From Chitinophaga oryziterrae (GTDB taxonomy: Bacteria; Bacteroidota; Bacteroidia; Chitinophagales; Chitinophagaceae): a stretch of DNA of 64,000 bases. The position numbers and the translations under genes are program-made. The stretch is taken from positions 310,001-374,000 of the forward strand of contig NZ_WRXO01000006.1 of NCBI RefSeq assembly GCF_009758125.1, read 5' to 3'. This document shows, in pieces, positions 1-9,425 of the stretch. Under the pieces are notes generated by a model. The model did not search any database, was not told the origin of the DNA, and was given only the letters and a program-made list of their open reading frames with translations. Position 1 is the stretch's first letter, and each line of letters starts with the position of its first letter.

Positions 1-69
1 AAGGCAGTGGGCAGCCCAGAATAAATAAGCTTTTTAGAAATACAATTCCCATCATCTAAAAGATTCGTT

Positions 70-3000
70 ATGAAAAGGAACGTTATTTATGTCCTTGCAT
101 GCATTCTATTCTCCATGAATGCAATGGCCCAGCTGAAGATAACCGGCCGGGTCACCGATGCAAAAGATGCATCACCATTACCCAGTGTTAATATTGTCAT
201 CAAAGGTACCACCAGTGGTACTGTCACAAATGTAGACGGAAGTTTTACATTACAGGTGCCTGATGCAAAATCTGTACTGGTATTCTCGTATACGGGTTAT
301 TCTCCTCAGGAAATAACTGTAGGCTCTCAGACAAATTTCAGAATCTCTTTAGCGCAAAAAGTAGGGAACTTAACAGAGATGGTCGTAATCGGTTATGGTA
401 CCGTGAAAAAATCTGACCTCACCGGTTCTGTTACTACTTTGAAAGGGGAACAGCTGATGGATAAACCTGTACCGAATATCTCACAGGCATTGCAGGGTAA
501 AGTTGCCGGTGTGGACGTAAACGTTAACAGCAGCACTCCCGGCCAGGTGGCTAAAGTGCGTGTACGTGGTATCGGTTCCATCAACTCTAACATCGATCCG
601 CTGTATGTAATAGATGGGGTGATCGGCGCTGATGGTAATGCCATCAACCCAAATGACATTGCCTCCATCGAAGTACTGAAAGATGCCTCTTCTACGGCTA
701 TCTACGGTGCAAGAGGTGCAAACGGTGTGATCATGATCACCACCAAACGCGGTGTTCGTGGCGAGTCCCGTATCACTTACGAAGGTAATGTGAACGTGAG
801 TACGCTGGCCCGGCACCTGAAAACATTAAATTCAGATGAGTTTGTAAAAGTCTATAACCTGGCTTTTGCAAATGCGACCAAGTTCGACCCGAACGGTGGT
901 ACCTGGGCTCCTCCTGTCCAATTAAACCATGCCAGTCTGCCAAAGCTGTTTGATGTAAATGACAAACCGCTTTATAATACCAACTGGGAAAAAGAAGTAT
1001 ATAAACCTGCTGTTTCTACCAGTCATTACCTGAACTTCCAGGGCGGATCGGATAAATCATTGTACAGCCTTTCCCTGGGTTACCTGGACCAGAACGGTCT
1101 GATGATAGAATCAGGGTTTAAAAGATATTCAGCCAGGATTACCGTGGATAATGATGTGAAAAAATGGCTAACAGTGGGCGGTAACTTCTCACTCATTCAA
1201 AGCAAACAGAATGTGGTGTCTGATGGGAACGGTTCTCTGAACGTTCCCCGCATGGTGTCTGAAGAAGTACCTATCGTGCCGGTTAAATATCCGGACGGTA
1301 GTTGGGCTGGTAATAACGATATCGCAGGATTGGAAGGAGGACCAAACCCAGTGCATATCGCTAAAAGCAGGGATACTATCACTAATACCCAGCAGACAAT
1401 GGGAGATGTATACCTGTTGTTCCACATCGCAAAAGACCTCGACTTTAAAACGGACCTTGGTTATAATCTGAGTTCCTCAAAGAACAATTTCTATTCCGCC
1501 AGTGATCTGCCCCACCTGTCACAGGATCAGGGCGGTATTGGACGTGTATCCAGCGCTACCAATACTTACTGGCAGTCTGAAAACTATCTTACCTGGAACA
1601 AACAGGTAACGCCGCATCAGCGTCTGACTGCTTTACTGGGGGTGTCCTTCCAGGAATACAGACAGGAAGTCGTACTGGCTGAAACACAGAATTTCCTGGA
1701 CGACTTCTTCCAGTGGGAATACCTGAATGCAGGTTCTGTTCGTTCCAATACCGGGTCCATTGGTTACAGATGGGCGATGAACTCTTATTTTGCGCGTGCT
1801 ACCTATAACATCAACGAAAAATACCTGTTTACTGCCACAGGCAGATATGATGGGTCCTCTAAATTCGGTGCGAATAACAAATATGCATTCTTCCCGTCCG
1901 CAGGTGCTGCATGGCGTATTTCGCAGGAAGATTTCATGAAAGACACCAAATGGATCAGTAACCTGAAACTCCGTGCCAGCTATGGTGTTTCCGGTAACCA
2001 GGAAATTGGTCAGTACCAGTCTATCGCTCAGATCCAGCCAAGTACGACCGTGTTAGGTGGTGCGAGTCAGTCAACCCTGTTACCAAGTTATATCGGTAAC
2101 CCTAATCTTAAATGGGAACGTTCACTACAGGCAGATGCAGGTCTGGAATTCAGTCTTTTTAAAGACCGTATCAATATGAATATTGATTACTACAGACGTA
2201 CTACGAAAGACTTATTATTACAGGCGCCTATTCCATGGTCTGCGGGTATGCGTAATGCCAATGTATACGAAAACGTAGGTTCTGTAAGAAATACCGGTAT
2301 AGAAGTGAATCTGAATACCATCAACGTACAGACTAAAGACTTAACCTGGTCTACCAATTTCATTTTCACTACCAACAAGAATAAAATACTGAAGCTGAAT
2401 AATGGTAATGCAGATATCTTCCCTGGCCCTAACTTCCTCGGACAAACGAATGTATTGCGCGTTGGAGAGTCTATCGGTTCTTTCTATGGGATGACCCGAC
2501 TCGGTACTTACAGCACCGATGAAGCTGCATTGGCTGCAGAACACAGTTTAAAACCAGGCGACAGAAAATACAGGTACAATGCAGACGGAAGCAACTACTA
2601 CAGCATTATAGGCCGTGCCTATCCTAAATGGACCGGTACTATCAGCAGTACCCTTGCTTATAAAGGCTGGGACTTCTCATTCGATATACGTATTGTACAG
2701 GGTGTAAACACTGCTGCTACTTTCAAACACTCTACCGAAGACAGGCAGACACTGGCAAACAGTCTGAAGACTGTACTGGACGCCTGGACTCCGGAACATC
2801 AGAACACAATGGTGGCACAGGTACGTAGTTATAAATTCACCCAGGATTCTCACTTTGATACCTGGTGGGTTGAAGACGGCTCATATATACGTGGGCAGAA
2901 CTTTACACTGGGATATACACTGCCTGATGCTTTCAATAAGAGGATGAAGATTAATCGCCTGCGTATATATGCGAACGTTCAGAATTTATTCCTGATTACC

Positions 3001-3138
3001 AAGTACACAGGTTATGATCCGGAAGTAGATACATTCAATTCTGGTTATGGCGCTAATAACGCGTTCTCACAAAACCTGGATTTCTTCTCTTATCCACGTC
3101 CGCGTGTATGGAACCTGGGTGTATCACTTGGCCTTTAA
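70..3138 (+). CDS. SusC/RagA-family TonB-dependent outer-membrane receptor (mannoside locus)
   Basis: Outer-membrane barrel that imports oligosaccharides with its SusD lid, powered by TonB. The 1022-residue product starts with a signal peptide (MKRNVIYVLACILFSMNAMAQ), then a carboxypeptidase-regulatory-like beta-sandwich (about 22-100), the TonB-box/plug transition (EMVVIGYGTVKKSDLTGSV, near 104-122), a plug with VRVRGIGSIN and VLKDASSTAIYGARGANGV, and a long barrel ending in an aromatic-rich strand. It has no N-terminal STN domain, so it is not a sigma-factor transducer. The SusD gene follows 20 nt later, and mannosidase, isomerase, transporter and kinase genes come after it, so the ligand is probably an alpha-mannoside. 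Family assignment is certain; substrate is inferred from context only. Confidence 0.95.
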   Translation: MKRNVIYVLACILFSMNAMAQLKITGRVTDAKDASPLPSVNIVIKGTTSGTVTNVDGSFTLQVPDAKSVLVFSYTGYSPQEITVGSQTNFRISLAQKVGNLTEMVVIGYGTVKKSDLTGSVTTLKGEQLMDKPVPNISQALQGKVAGVDVNVNSSTPGQVAKVRVRGIGSINSNIDPLYVIDGVIGADGNAINPNDIASIEVLKDASSTAIYGARGANGVIMITTKRGVRGESRITYEGNVNVSTLARHLKTLNSDEFVKVYNLAFANATKFDPNGGTWAPPVQLNHASLPKLFDVNDKPLYNTNWEKEVYKPAVSTSHYLNFQGGSDKSLYSLSLGYLDQNGLMIESGFKRYSARITVDNDVKKWLTVGGNFSLIQSKQNVVSDGNGSLNVPRMVSEEVPIVPVKYPDGSWAGNNDIAGLEGGPNPVHIAKSRDTITNTQQTMGDVYLLFHIAKDLDFKTDLGYNLSSSKNNFYSASDLPHLSQDQGGIGRVSSATNTYWQSENYLTWNKQVTPHQRLTALLGVSFQEYRQEVVLAETQNFLDDFFQWEYLNAGSVRSNTGSIGYRWAMNSYFARATYNINEKYLFTATGRYDGSSKFGANNKYAFFPSAGAAWRISQEDFMKDTKWISNLKLRASYGVSGNQEIGQYQSIAQIQPSTTVLGGASQSTLLPSYIGNPNLKWERSLQADAGLEFSLFKDRINMNIDYYRRTTKDLLLQAPIPWSAGMRNANVYENVGSVRNTGIEVNLNTINVQTKDLTWSTNFIFTTNKNKILKLNNGNADIFPGPNFLGQTNVLRVGESIGSFYGMTRLGTYSTDEAALAAEHSLKPGDRKYRYNADGSNYYSIIGRAYPKWTGTISSTLAYKGWDFSFDIRIVQGVNTAATFKHSTEDRQTLANSLKTVLDAWTPEHQNTMVAQVRSYKFTQDSHFDTWWVEDGSYIRGQNFTLGYTLPDAFNKRMKINRLRIYANVQNLFLITKYTGYDPEVDTFNSGYGANNAFSQNLDFFSYPRPRVWNLGVSLGL

Positions 3139-3158
3139 TCAATCAAAAAACTAACAAA

Positions 3159-4661
3159 ATGAAGACGTCAAAATATATAATTATAGCAGCGTTGATTCTG
3201 CTGAACTTCTCCTGTAAAAAGTTCCTGGAAGAACATCCTACCAGTTTTATACCTCCGGACGCAAACCTTTCCAGCGCTAAGGTAGCACGCGCTTTTGCGA
3301 ATGGTTGTTATACCGATCTGCAGGGCTTTTTAAATGGTCAGAGCGGTTCTTATGGTGGTAATACTTACAACCTGATGGAATTTATGACCGGTAAGGCGAA
3401 TAGTGACCTTGGACAAACCGGCTTTGTCAATTTTCAGAACCTGAGCTATAATGCCACTTCCTTTTATGTAGACACCTGGTGGCAACATTTATACCTGGGA
3501 GTAGGTGCCTGTAATCTTGCATTGCAAAGTATTCCTCCCATCAGTTCTGTAACAGACACCGCTAAAACCAATATGCTGGCAGAAGCGCATACATTACGGG
3601 CATTGTATTATTTCTATCTGGTAAGGATGTATGGAGCGGTGCCCAAGGTAACAACCGTGCCTACGACACTGGACCTGAATCTGCACCGTACTCCTGCCAA
3701 AGCGATCTATGACAGTATCATCATACCTGATCTGCTGGAAGCAGAAAAATCTACCCTGTCATGGTCCAATACTACCGGTGGTGTATCCATGAGCGCAGTA
3801 AAATCTATCCTCGCAGATGTATATCTTACTTATGCAGGTGCTGCTATCAATGGCGGACAGGAATTTTATGCAGAATCAGCCAAGCGTTCCCTGGCAGTTA
3901 TTCAGAATGGTGGTTATTCACTGTTCCCGAATTATACAGATATGATCAACCCTGCTAATAAAAATACAGGTGAGTTTATTTTCCAGGTACAGTATGCGGC
4001 TTCTGTTCCATCTACAAACCCGCTTACTTCCCTGACTATTCCAAACTATGCAGGTATTTCCAAGTATTCGGATGAATATGGCTCTGTGTACCCGACACCA
4101 CAGTTCATAGCTTCATTCCCTGCCGGAGATAAAAGGGTGGCAGAGAAACAGTTCTTTTATACAAGCTATAACAAGATCAATGGTTCCGGGATCAAAACAT
4201 TCAGTGGCCCGTACATCTATAAATGGTTTGATGTGAATGCTGTGACCAATACGGCAAAGTCCGATCTCAACTTCACATTATACCGTCTGGCAGATGTATA
4301 CCTGATGTATGCTGAGGCTTCCAACCGTGCAGAAGGAGCTCCCAATGCCGCGGCTATCGGTTATGTAAACGCCATCCGTGCCCGTGCAACCCTGGCGCCA
4401 ATAGGAACCCTGTCTCAGGATGCCTTTGAACAGGAAGTATGGCTGGAACGCTACTTTGAACTGTGTTATGAGAACAAAATGTGGTTTGATATGATCCGTA
4501 CCCGGAAAGTACATAATGACGTGACAGGTGCCTGGGATAACTTTGTAGGACATACTACCGTTTTCGGCGGAACATTCGCCGAAAAACAGTTGTTATTCCC
4601 GGTCCCCAAACAGGAAAGCGATGTCAATCCTAACGTGTTGCCTAATAATACTGGTTTTTAG
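3159..4661 (+). CDS. SusD/RagB-family nutrient-binding lipoprotein (mannoside locus)
   Basis: Surface lipoprotein that caps the SusC barrel and binds glycan. The frame is open from 3108, but the start at 3159 is chosen because it gives a clean lipoprotein signal (MKTSKYIIIAALILLNFSC, Cys19 followed by KKFLEEHP) and does not overlap SusC. The protein has the SusD pattern: AEAHTLRALYYFYLVRMYG in the TPR-like half, RLADVYLMYAEASNRAEG, VNAIRARA, and the C-terminal QEVWLERYFELCYENKMWFDMIRTRK and LFPVPKQE signatures. Length (500 residues) is normal. It probably shares one transcript with the SusC gene 20 nt upstream. Confidence 0.95.
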   Translation: MKTSKYIIIAALILLNFSCKKFLEEHPTSFIPPDANLSSAKVARAFANGCYTDLQGFLNGQSGSYGGNTYNLMEFMTGKANSDLGQTGFVNFQNLSYNATSFYVDTWWQHLYLGVGACNLALQSIPPISSVTDTAKTNMLAEAHTLRALYYFYLVRMYGAVPKVTTVPTTLDLNLHRTPAKAIYDSIIIPDLLEAEKSTLSWSNTTGGVSMSAVKSILADVYLTYAGAAINGGQEFYAESAKRSLAVIQNGGYSLFPNYTDMINPANKNTGEFIFQVQYAASVPSTNPLTSLTIPNYAGISKYSDEYGSVYPTPQFIASFPAGDKRVAEKQFFYTSYNKINGSGIKTFSGPYIYKWFDVNAVTNTAKSDLNFTLYRLADVYLMYAEASNRAEGAPNAAAIGYVNAIRARATLAPIGTLSQDAFEQEVWLERYFELCYENKMWFDMIRTRKVHNDVTGAWDNFVGHTTVFGGTFAEKQLLFPVPKQESDVNPNVLPNNTGF

Positions 4662-4763
4662 GAATTGATATATAATTAGTTAGATAAAGGCCGGACCTTT
4701 CCGGGAGAATTTTATTTGCATTCCTGAGGTTATGTATATATGTTTGTACATAGAAGGATTTTT

Positions 4764-7643
4764 ATGAGAATAAAGATGTTATTGTACAGCTGTTTATTTT
4801 GCCTGGGGGCTTACGGACAACAGGTAAAAGAATCATTCACCTCCATAGAACTGCAACCTACTGTTGCCTACCTTAAATATAAAGGAGCAGAAAGCCGGAT
4901 GGTCCGGCTGCTGTTTCATGGTGGTAACAGCTATTCTCCTGGTAAGGTCCGGCTTTCTTTTAATGGCTTACGGGACAGTCTGGATATAGCTGCCAGCGAT
5001 ACCGGGCTAACATACTACGAACTGGCCATTCCTGGTGCACCGGTAAAAGAAGATACGCAATTAAGTATCCGCTATGAGGCAAACGGACGGATTTACACGG
5101 CCCGCTGTATGGTATCACCCACCCGTAAATGGAATGTGTACATCATGCCGCATTCTCATGTAGACGTAGGTTATACCAATGTACAGGAGAAAGTGCTGGC
5201 CATTCACATGAATAACATAGACGAGGCTATCAGGATCGGACAACATTCCGAGAACTATCCTGCTGAAGCCCGTTTTAAATGGAATACAGAAGCCATATGG
5301 GTAGTAGACAATTACCTGGCTCGTGCTGATGAGGAAAAGAAACGGATTTTCTGGGATGCTGTTAAGAAAGGATGGATCAACCTGGATGCTGCTTATGGTA
5401 ATATCAATACCAGTGCTACCAGTCCTGCTCAGTTGATGCATATGTTCGCCACGGGTACCCGTCTTGCAAAAGAGCATGGTATACAGATACAGTCAATGTT
5501 CCAGGGGGATGTTCCCGGTTCTTCCTGGGGATTGTCAAGTCAGGCCGATATTACAGGTATCAAATATTTCCTCAGTGCACCTAATGCGTCCGATCGTATC
5601 GGCACCGCAGATTCATGGCGGGATAAGCCATTTTACTGGACTTCCCCTTCAGGTAAACAAAAGCTGCTTTTCTGGCAATCTTCTCCCTATTCTGTTGGTT
5701 ATGCGCTGAAGGGTAGCAAGATCCCTAATTTCTTTACAAAAGAAGACCCCAAACCTTTTTATACGGGTAAGCCTTCGGATAATTTCCTCAACCCTTATCT
5801 CTTTAACTACCTGGCAAAACTGGACCAGAAGAACTTTCCTTACAATATGACATTGCTCACCTGGGCAATGAGTGATAATGCACCTATAGATCCTGAATTA
5901 CCGGATGCCGTAAAGGCATGGAATGAACGTTATGCCTCACCGCGACTGATCATTACTTCCGTGAAACAGTTCTTCCAGGACTTTGAATCTACTTATAAAG
6001 ATCAGATCCCGGAAGTTTCCGGAGATTACACCGAATACTGGACCGATGGTATTGCTTCCGGAGCAAGGGAAACGGGCATTAACAGGAATGCTTCTGATCG
6101 TTTACAACAGGCAGGTGCTATCTGGGCAATACGTGGTAAACAGGCGTATCCTGCTGATGCCTTTGATAAAGCGTGGACGAACATTGTGATGTTTAACGAA
6201 CATACCTGGGGCGCCTATAACAGTGTGTCTCATCCGAAAGACCCGAAAGTCGTTTCCCAATGGATGTACAAACAGGCGTTTGCATTGAATGGTAAAGCAC
6301 AGACAGAAGCGTTGCTGGCGGATGCTGTAAAAGGCGGGGACATTCCCAATTCTATAGACGTATACAATACACTGTCTGCAGAACGCGCAGGACTTGTCCT
6401 TATTCCTGCTGCACAAAGTACCGCGGGAGACCTGGTAAAAGATAATAAAGGTAAAAAGATCCCTTCCCAGCGTTTATCTACAGGAGAGCTGGCTTTCGTA
6501 GTGGAACACTTTCCTGCTTACTCAAAACAACGCTTTACTATTCAGAAAGGAGCTGCTTATTCAACTACTCATGCAACAGTAAAAGAGAACAGTTTACAGA
6601 ATGGTATCTACACTATAACGCTGGATACTAAAACCGGTAATATCGTTCAATTACAAAAGAAGGGTTATACCCCTAACCTTGCCGATTCTACAGGTCTCAA
6701 TCAATATACTTACTTACCGGACGATGCCCTGGATAAGATTCAGTATGCCGGCGATGCTACTATCAGTATCAAAGAAAAAGGCCCGCTGGTTGCCAGCCTG
6801 CTGGTATCTTCTTCAGCTCCCGGAGCGAACAGTCTTACCCGTGAAATAAGATTAGCAGCAGGTATTGATAATATAGAACTGATCAATACTATTGATAAAA
6901 AAGCCATTGGTGATAAAGAAAGCGTTCACTTTGCATTCCCTTTCCGCGTACCGGCCGCACAGGTGAGGTATAGCATTCCGTGGGGAAGTATCAACGCTGA
7001 AGCAGACCAGTTGAAACATGCTAACAGGAACTGGTATACGATGCAGAGATGGGTGGATGTTTCCAACAAAGACTTTGGCATTACCTGGTCTAGTCCGGAT
7101 GCTCCTTTATTTGAAATCGGCCAGTATACTACAGGCGGATTACTGGGTAGTCTGGATGATCCTAAATACTGGCTTCAGTTCACGGAGCAGCAACCGGTTA
7201 TCTCTTCCTGGGTGATGAACAACCTCTGGCATACCAATTTCCGAAGAGACCAGGAGGGTATCACTACTTTCCATTATTATATGCAGGCGCATAATGCCTA
7301 TAGTGCAGAGCAGGCTAACCGTTGCGGACTGGAGAATCATCAGCCACTGGTAGTGACGCCTGCTGCCGGTCCGGCAGAAGAATCCCTGTTTTTCAATATC
7401 AACGCAAAGAATGTTTATGTAGAGAATATAAACCCGGCCAGGGATGGCAGGGGGGTATTACTGCAACTGGTAAATGTACAGGATGAACCAGCCAGCGTTA
7501 CCTTAACAGGTAAGAACAAACTGAATGTATGGGAAAGCAATTTGCTGGAAGAAGATAAAAATACTCTCAACAACACATTCGATATACCTGGCAGAGGTGT
7601 GATAATGATTCGTGTGGCAACTAACAAGAGCAATGAAAACTAA
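4764..7643 (+). CDS. Glycoside hydrolase family 38-type alpha-mannosidase, secreted
   Basis: Predicted to release mannose from alpha-mannosides in the periplasm or at the surface. An N-terminal signal is visible (MRIKMLLYSCLFCLGAYGQ), and the start at 4764 is preferred over the in-frame ATG at 4740 because it places a short basic stretch directly before the hydrophobic core. The GH38 N-terminal metal site is clear: MPHSHVDVGYT about 130 residues in, FKWNTEAIWVVDNYL further on, and FQGDVPGSSWG, whose Asp is the likely nucleophile or metal ligand. A long C-terminal beta-rich part with repeated IENTIDKK-like strands follows. Total length (959 residues) fits the family. The next gene overlaps its end by 11 nt. 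Linkage specificity cannot be told from sequence. Confidence 0.82.
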   Translation: MRIKMLLYSCLFCLGAYGQQVKESFTSIELQPTVAYLKYKGAESRMVRLLFHGGNSYSPGKVRLSFNGLRDSLDIAASDTGLTYYELAIPGAPVKEDTQLSIRYEANGRIYTARCMVSPTRKWNVYIMPHSHVDVGYTNVQEKVLAIHMNNIDEAIRIGQHSENYPAEARFKWNTEAIWVVDNYLARADEEKKRIFWDAVKKGWINLDAAYGNINTSATSPAQLMHMFATGTRLAKEHGIQIQSMFQGDVPGSSWGLSSQADITGIKYFLSAPNASDRIGTADSWRDKPFYWTSPSGKQKLLFWQSSPYSVGYALKGSKIPNFFTKEDPKPFYTGKPSDNFLNPYLFNYLAKLDQKNFPYNMTLLTWAMSDNAPIDPELPDAVKAWNERYASPRLIITSVKQFFQDFESTYKDQIPEVSGDYTEYWTDGIASGARETGINRNASDRLQQAGAIWAIRGKQAYPADAFDKAWTNIVMFNEHTWGAYNSVSHPKDPKVVSQWMYKQAFALNGKAQTEALLADAVKGGDIPNSIDVYNTLSAERAGLVLIPAAQSTAGDLVKDNKGKKIPSQRLSTGELAFVVEHFPAYSKQRFTIQKGAAYSTTHATVKENSLQNGIYTITLDTKTGNIVQLQKKGYTPNLADSTGLNQYTYLPDDALDKIQYAGDATISIKEKGPLVASLLVSSSAPGANSLTREIRLAAGIDNIELINTIDKKAIGDKESVHFAFPFRVPAAQVRYSIPWGSINAEADQLKHANRNWYTMQRWVDVSNKDFGITWSSPDAPLFEIGQYTTGGLLGSLDDPKYWLQFTEQQPVISSWVMNNLWHTNFRRDQEGITTFHYYMQAHNAYSAEQANRCGLENHQPLVVTPAAGPAEESLFFNINAKNVYVENINPARDGRGVLLQLVNVQDEPASVTLTGKNKLNVWESNLLEEDKNTLNNTFDIPGRGVIMIRVATNKSNEN

Positions 7644-9417
7644 TACAGAATGGCGTAACTCCGCGCAACCTTTACTACCTGTTCATATAGCGGAGGACCA
7701 GCAGCAAAAAGGATATGATATTTACCCTGTTCATGCATTGGAAGAAGGTAAGATCCATGAAGGATATACGGGTCTGGCCAAATGGATGAGCACACAGTAT
7801 ATAGTATTGATAGATGGTTATGCCGGTGTATTGTGGCCTGTCATCTATGATGCGCTGGACGAAGAATTTAAAAGATTGCATGTGAATGTTCATTGGCACT
7901 TTACAGAAAGCCTGTATAAAGATGCCGCAGTAATTGACGGACTGGTAACACCCTTTATAGGGAAACCAGGTGAAGTGTGGGGAACGAAAACAACCTTGAC
8001 ATTAAGTGATTTTTTCATCCCCACAACTATTCATGCGAGTCCCGGTTATGACCTGACAATTGTAATGGGTACAGGCGCCGCACTCACGAATCAGCAAGGC
8101 CCCGTTGTATACCTTGAGATTGCTAAAAATGAGTTGCAATATCGTATGCGTGCCGGTTTTGTTACAAATCTGGGTAGCAATTCCACTACAGCACATGCAG
8201 AAATGTACAAACGTTTTTATTTCGTAGACTGGGTAGTGCTGAACGAATACAAATGTACGTTGCTGAACAGGATCATGATCATGGCAGATACGCAGTGGTA
8301 CGATACTTTAACCTGGATCACGATTTCCGATCTGAAAAAGGGTATTGATCATCTCACCCGTTCCGTGTTCAGAGTAAGACCCTGGTTTGAACCCGGTGCC
8401 TGGGGAGGGCAGTGGATGAAAGAACATATAGCAGGACTTAACAAGGAAGAAGTCAATTATGCCTGGTCGTTTGAAATGATAGTACCTGAAAACGGTGTGT
8501 TATTTGAGAGCAGCCGGAACGTACTGGAAATACCATTTGAATGGATGATGTATTTACAGCACGAAAATATTCTTGGTAAACATGCCGGCATCTTCGGATA
8601 TGAATTCCCTATCCGTTTCGATTTCCTCGATACATTTGATGGCGGGAATTTATCTATTCAATGTCATCCTTCCCTGGCTTATATCAGAGAGCATTTTGGG
8701 GAAACCATCACACAGGATGAAACATATTATATCCTTGATTGTAAAGAAGACGCTTATGTCTATCTTGGGTTCCGGGAAGGTATTGATGCCGGTATATTCA
8801 GGAAAGAACTGGAGGACAGCAGGGATAACAACAAGCCCCTGGAAATTGAACAATATGTACAAAAGCATAAAGCAGGTAAACATGATCTTTTCTTAATTCC
8901 CAATAGGACCGTACATAGTGCCGGTGCTAATAACATGGTGCTGGAGATCAGTGCTACGCCGTATATCTTTACCTTTAAGATGTACGACTGGCTCCGCCTG
9001 GGACTGGACGGTAACCCAAGGGCCATCAATATTGCACATGCATTTAATAACCTGGATTTTAGTCGCCAGGGTGCTGAAGTAACCAAACAATTACGCTCAG
9101 TACCAAAGGTGACAGAAAGAGGGAAAGACTGGCAGATCATACATGTACCTACACACGCAGATCATTTCTACGATGTACACCGTCTCGAATTTGATACGGA
9201 GATAGTGGTAGAGACCAATGGCTGTTGTCTTGTAATGATGCTTGTTGAAGGTACTGCTGTAGCAATTAACGGGCAAGCCGTTTTCCAGTATGCGGAAACA
9301 TTTGTGATACCCGCTGCAGCAGGAAAATGTGTGATCAGCAATAAAGGAAAAGGAAGGGCTAAAGTGATTAAGGCATTTTTAAAAGAGGAACATTATATTT
9401 TCAAGAGTATACGTTAA
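7633..9417 (+). CDS. Long class I mannose-6-phosphate isomerase-like cupin protein
   Basis: Would interconvert mannose-6-phosphate and fructose-6-phosphate, the last step of this locus. The C-terminal two thirds carry type I PMI landmarks: WGGQWMKEH, a zinc-site region QCHPSLAYIREHFG followed by DETYYILD, then HDLFLIPNRTVHSAG and NMVLEIS. At 594 residues it is far longer than ordinary PMI (about 300-400). The first roughly 200 residues do not look like cupin; they contain YIVLIDGYAGVLWPVIYDAL and resemble a P-loop kinase fold in layout, though the Walker GK[ST] is missing. The start at 7633 is chosen over 7612 because it keeps the overlap with the mannosidase gene to 11 nt. The isomerase role is well supported by motifs plus context; the N-terminal domain is uncertain. 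Confidence 0.8.
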   Translation: MKTNTEWRNSAQPLLPVHIAEDQQQKGYDIYPVHALEEGKIHEGYTGLAKWMSTQYIVLIDGYAGVLWPVIYDALDEEFKRLHVNVHWHFTESLYKDAAVIDGLVTPFIGKPGEVWGTKTTLTLSDFFIPTTIHASPGYDLTIVMGTGAALTNQQGPVVYLEIAKNELQYRMRAGFVTNLGSNSTTAHAEMYKRFYFVDWVVLNEYKCTLLNRIMIMADTQWYDTLTWITISDLKKGIDHLTRSVFRVRPWFEPGAWGGQWMKEHIAGLNKEEVNYAWSFEMIVPENGVLFESSRNVLEIPFEWMMYLQHENILGKHAGIFGYEFPIRFDFLDTFDGGNLSIQCHPSLAYIREHFGETITQDETYYILDCKEDAYVYLGFREGIDAGIFRKELEDSRDNNKPLEIEQYVQKHKAGKHDLFLIPNRTVHSAGANNMVLEISATPYIFTFKMYDWLRLGLDGNPRAINIAHAFNNLDFSRQGAEVTKQLRSVPKVTERGKDWQIIHVPTHADHFYDVHRLEFDTEIVVETNGCCLVMMLVEGTAVAINGQAVFQYAETFVIPAAAGKCVISNKGKGRAKVIKAFLKEEHYIFKSIR

Positions 9418-9425
9418 AAGATTCC

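Noticed and set aside
1..69. Tail of an upstream gene
   Set aside because: All three plus-strand frames reach a stop within 60 nt, so no frame can be chosen; the stretch is probably the end of a gene or leader but nothing can be supported.
393..816. Minus-strand open frames inside the first SusC gene
   Set aside because: They mirror a strongly supported coding frame and have no coding character; the same holds for the other antisense frames in the SusC, SusD and mannosidase genes.
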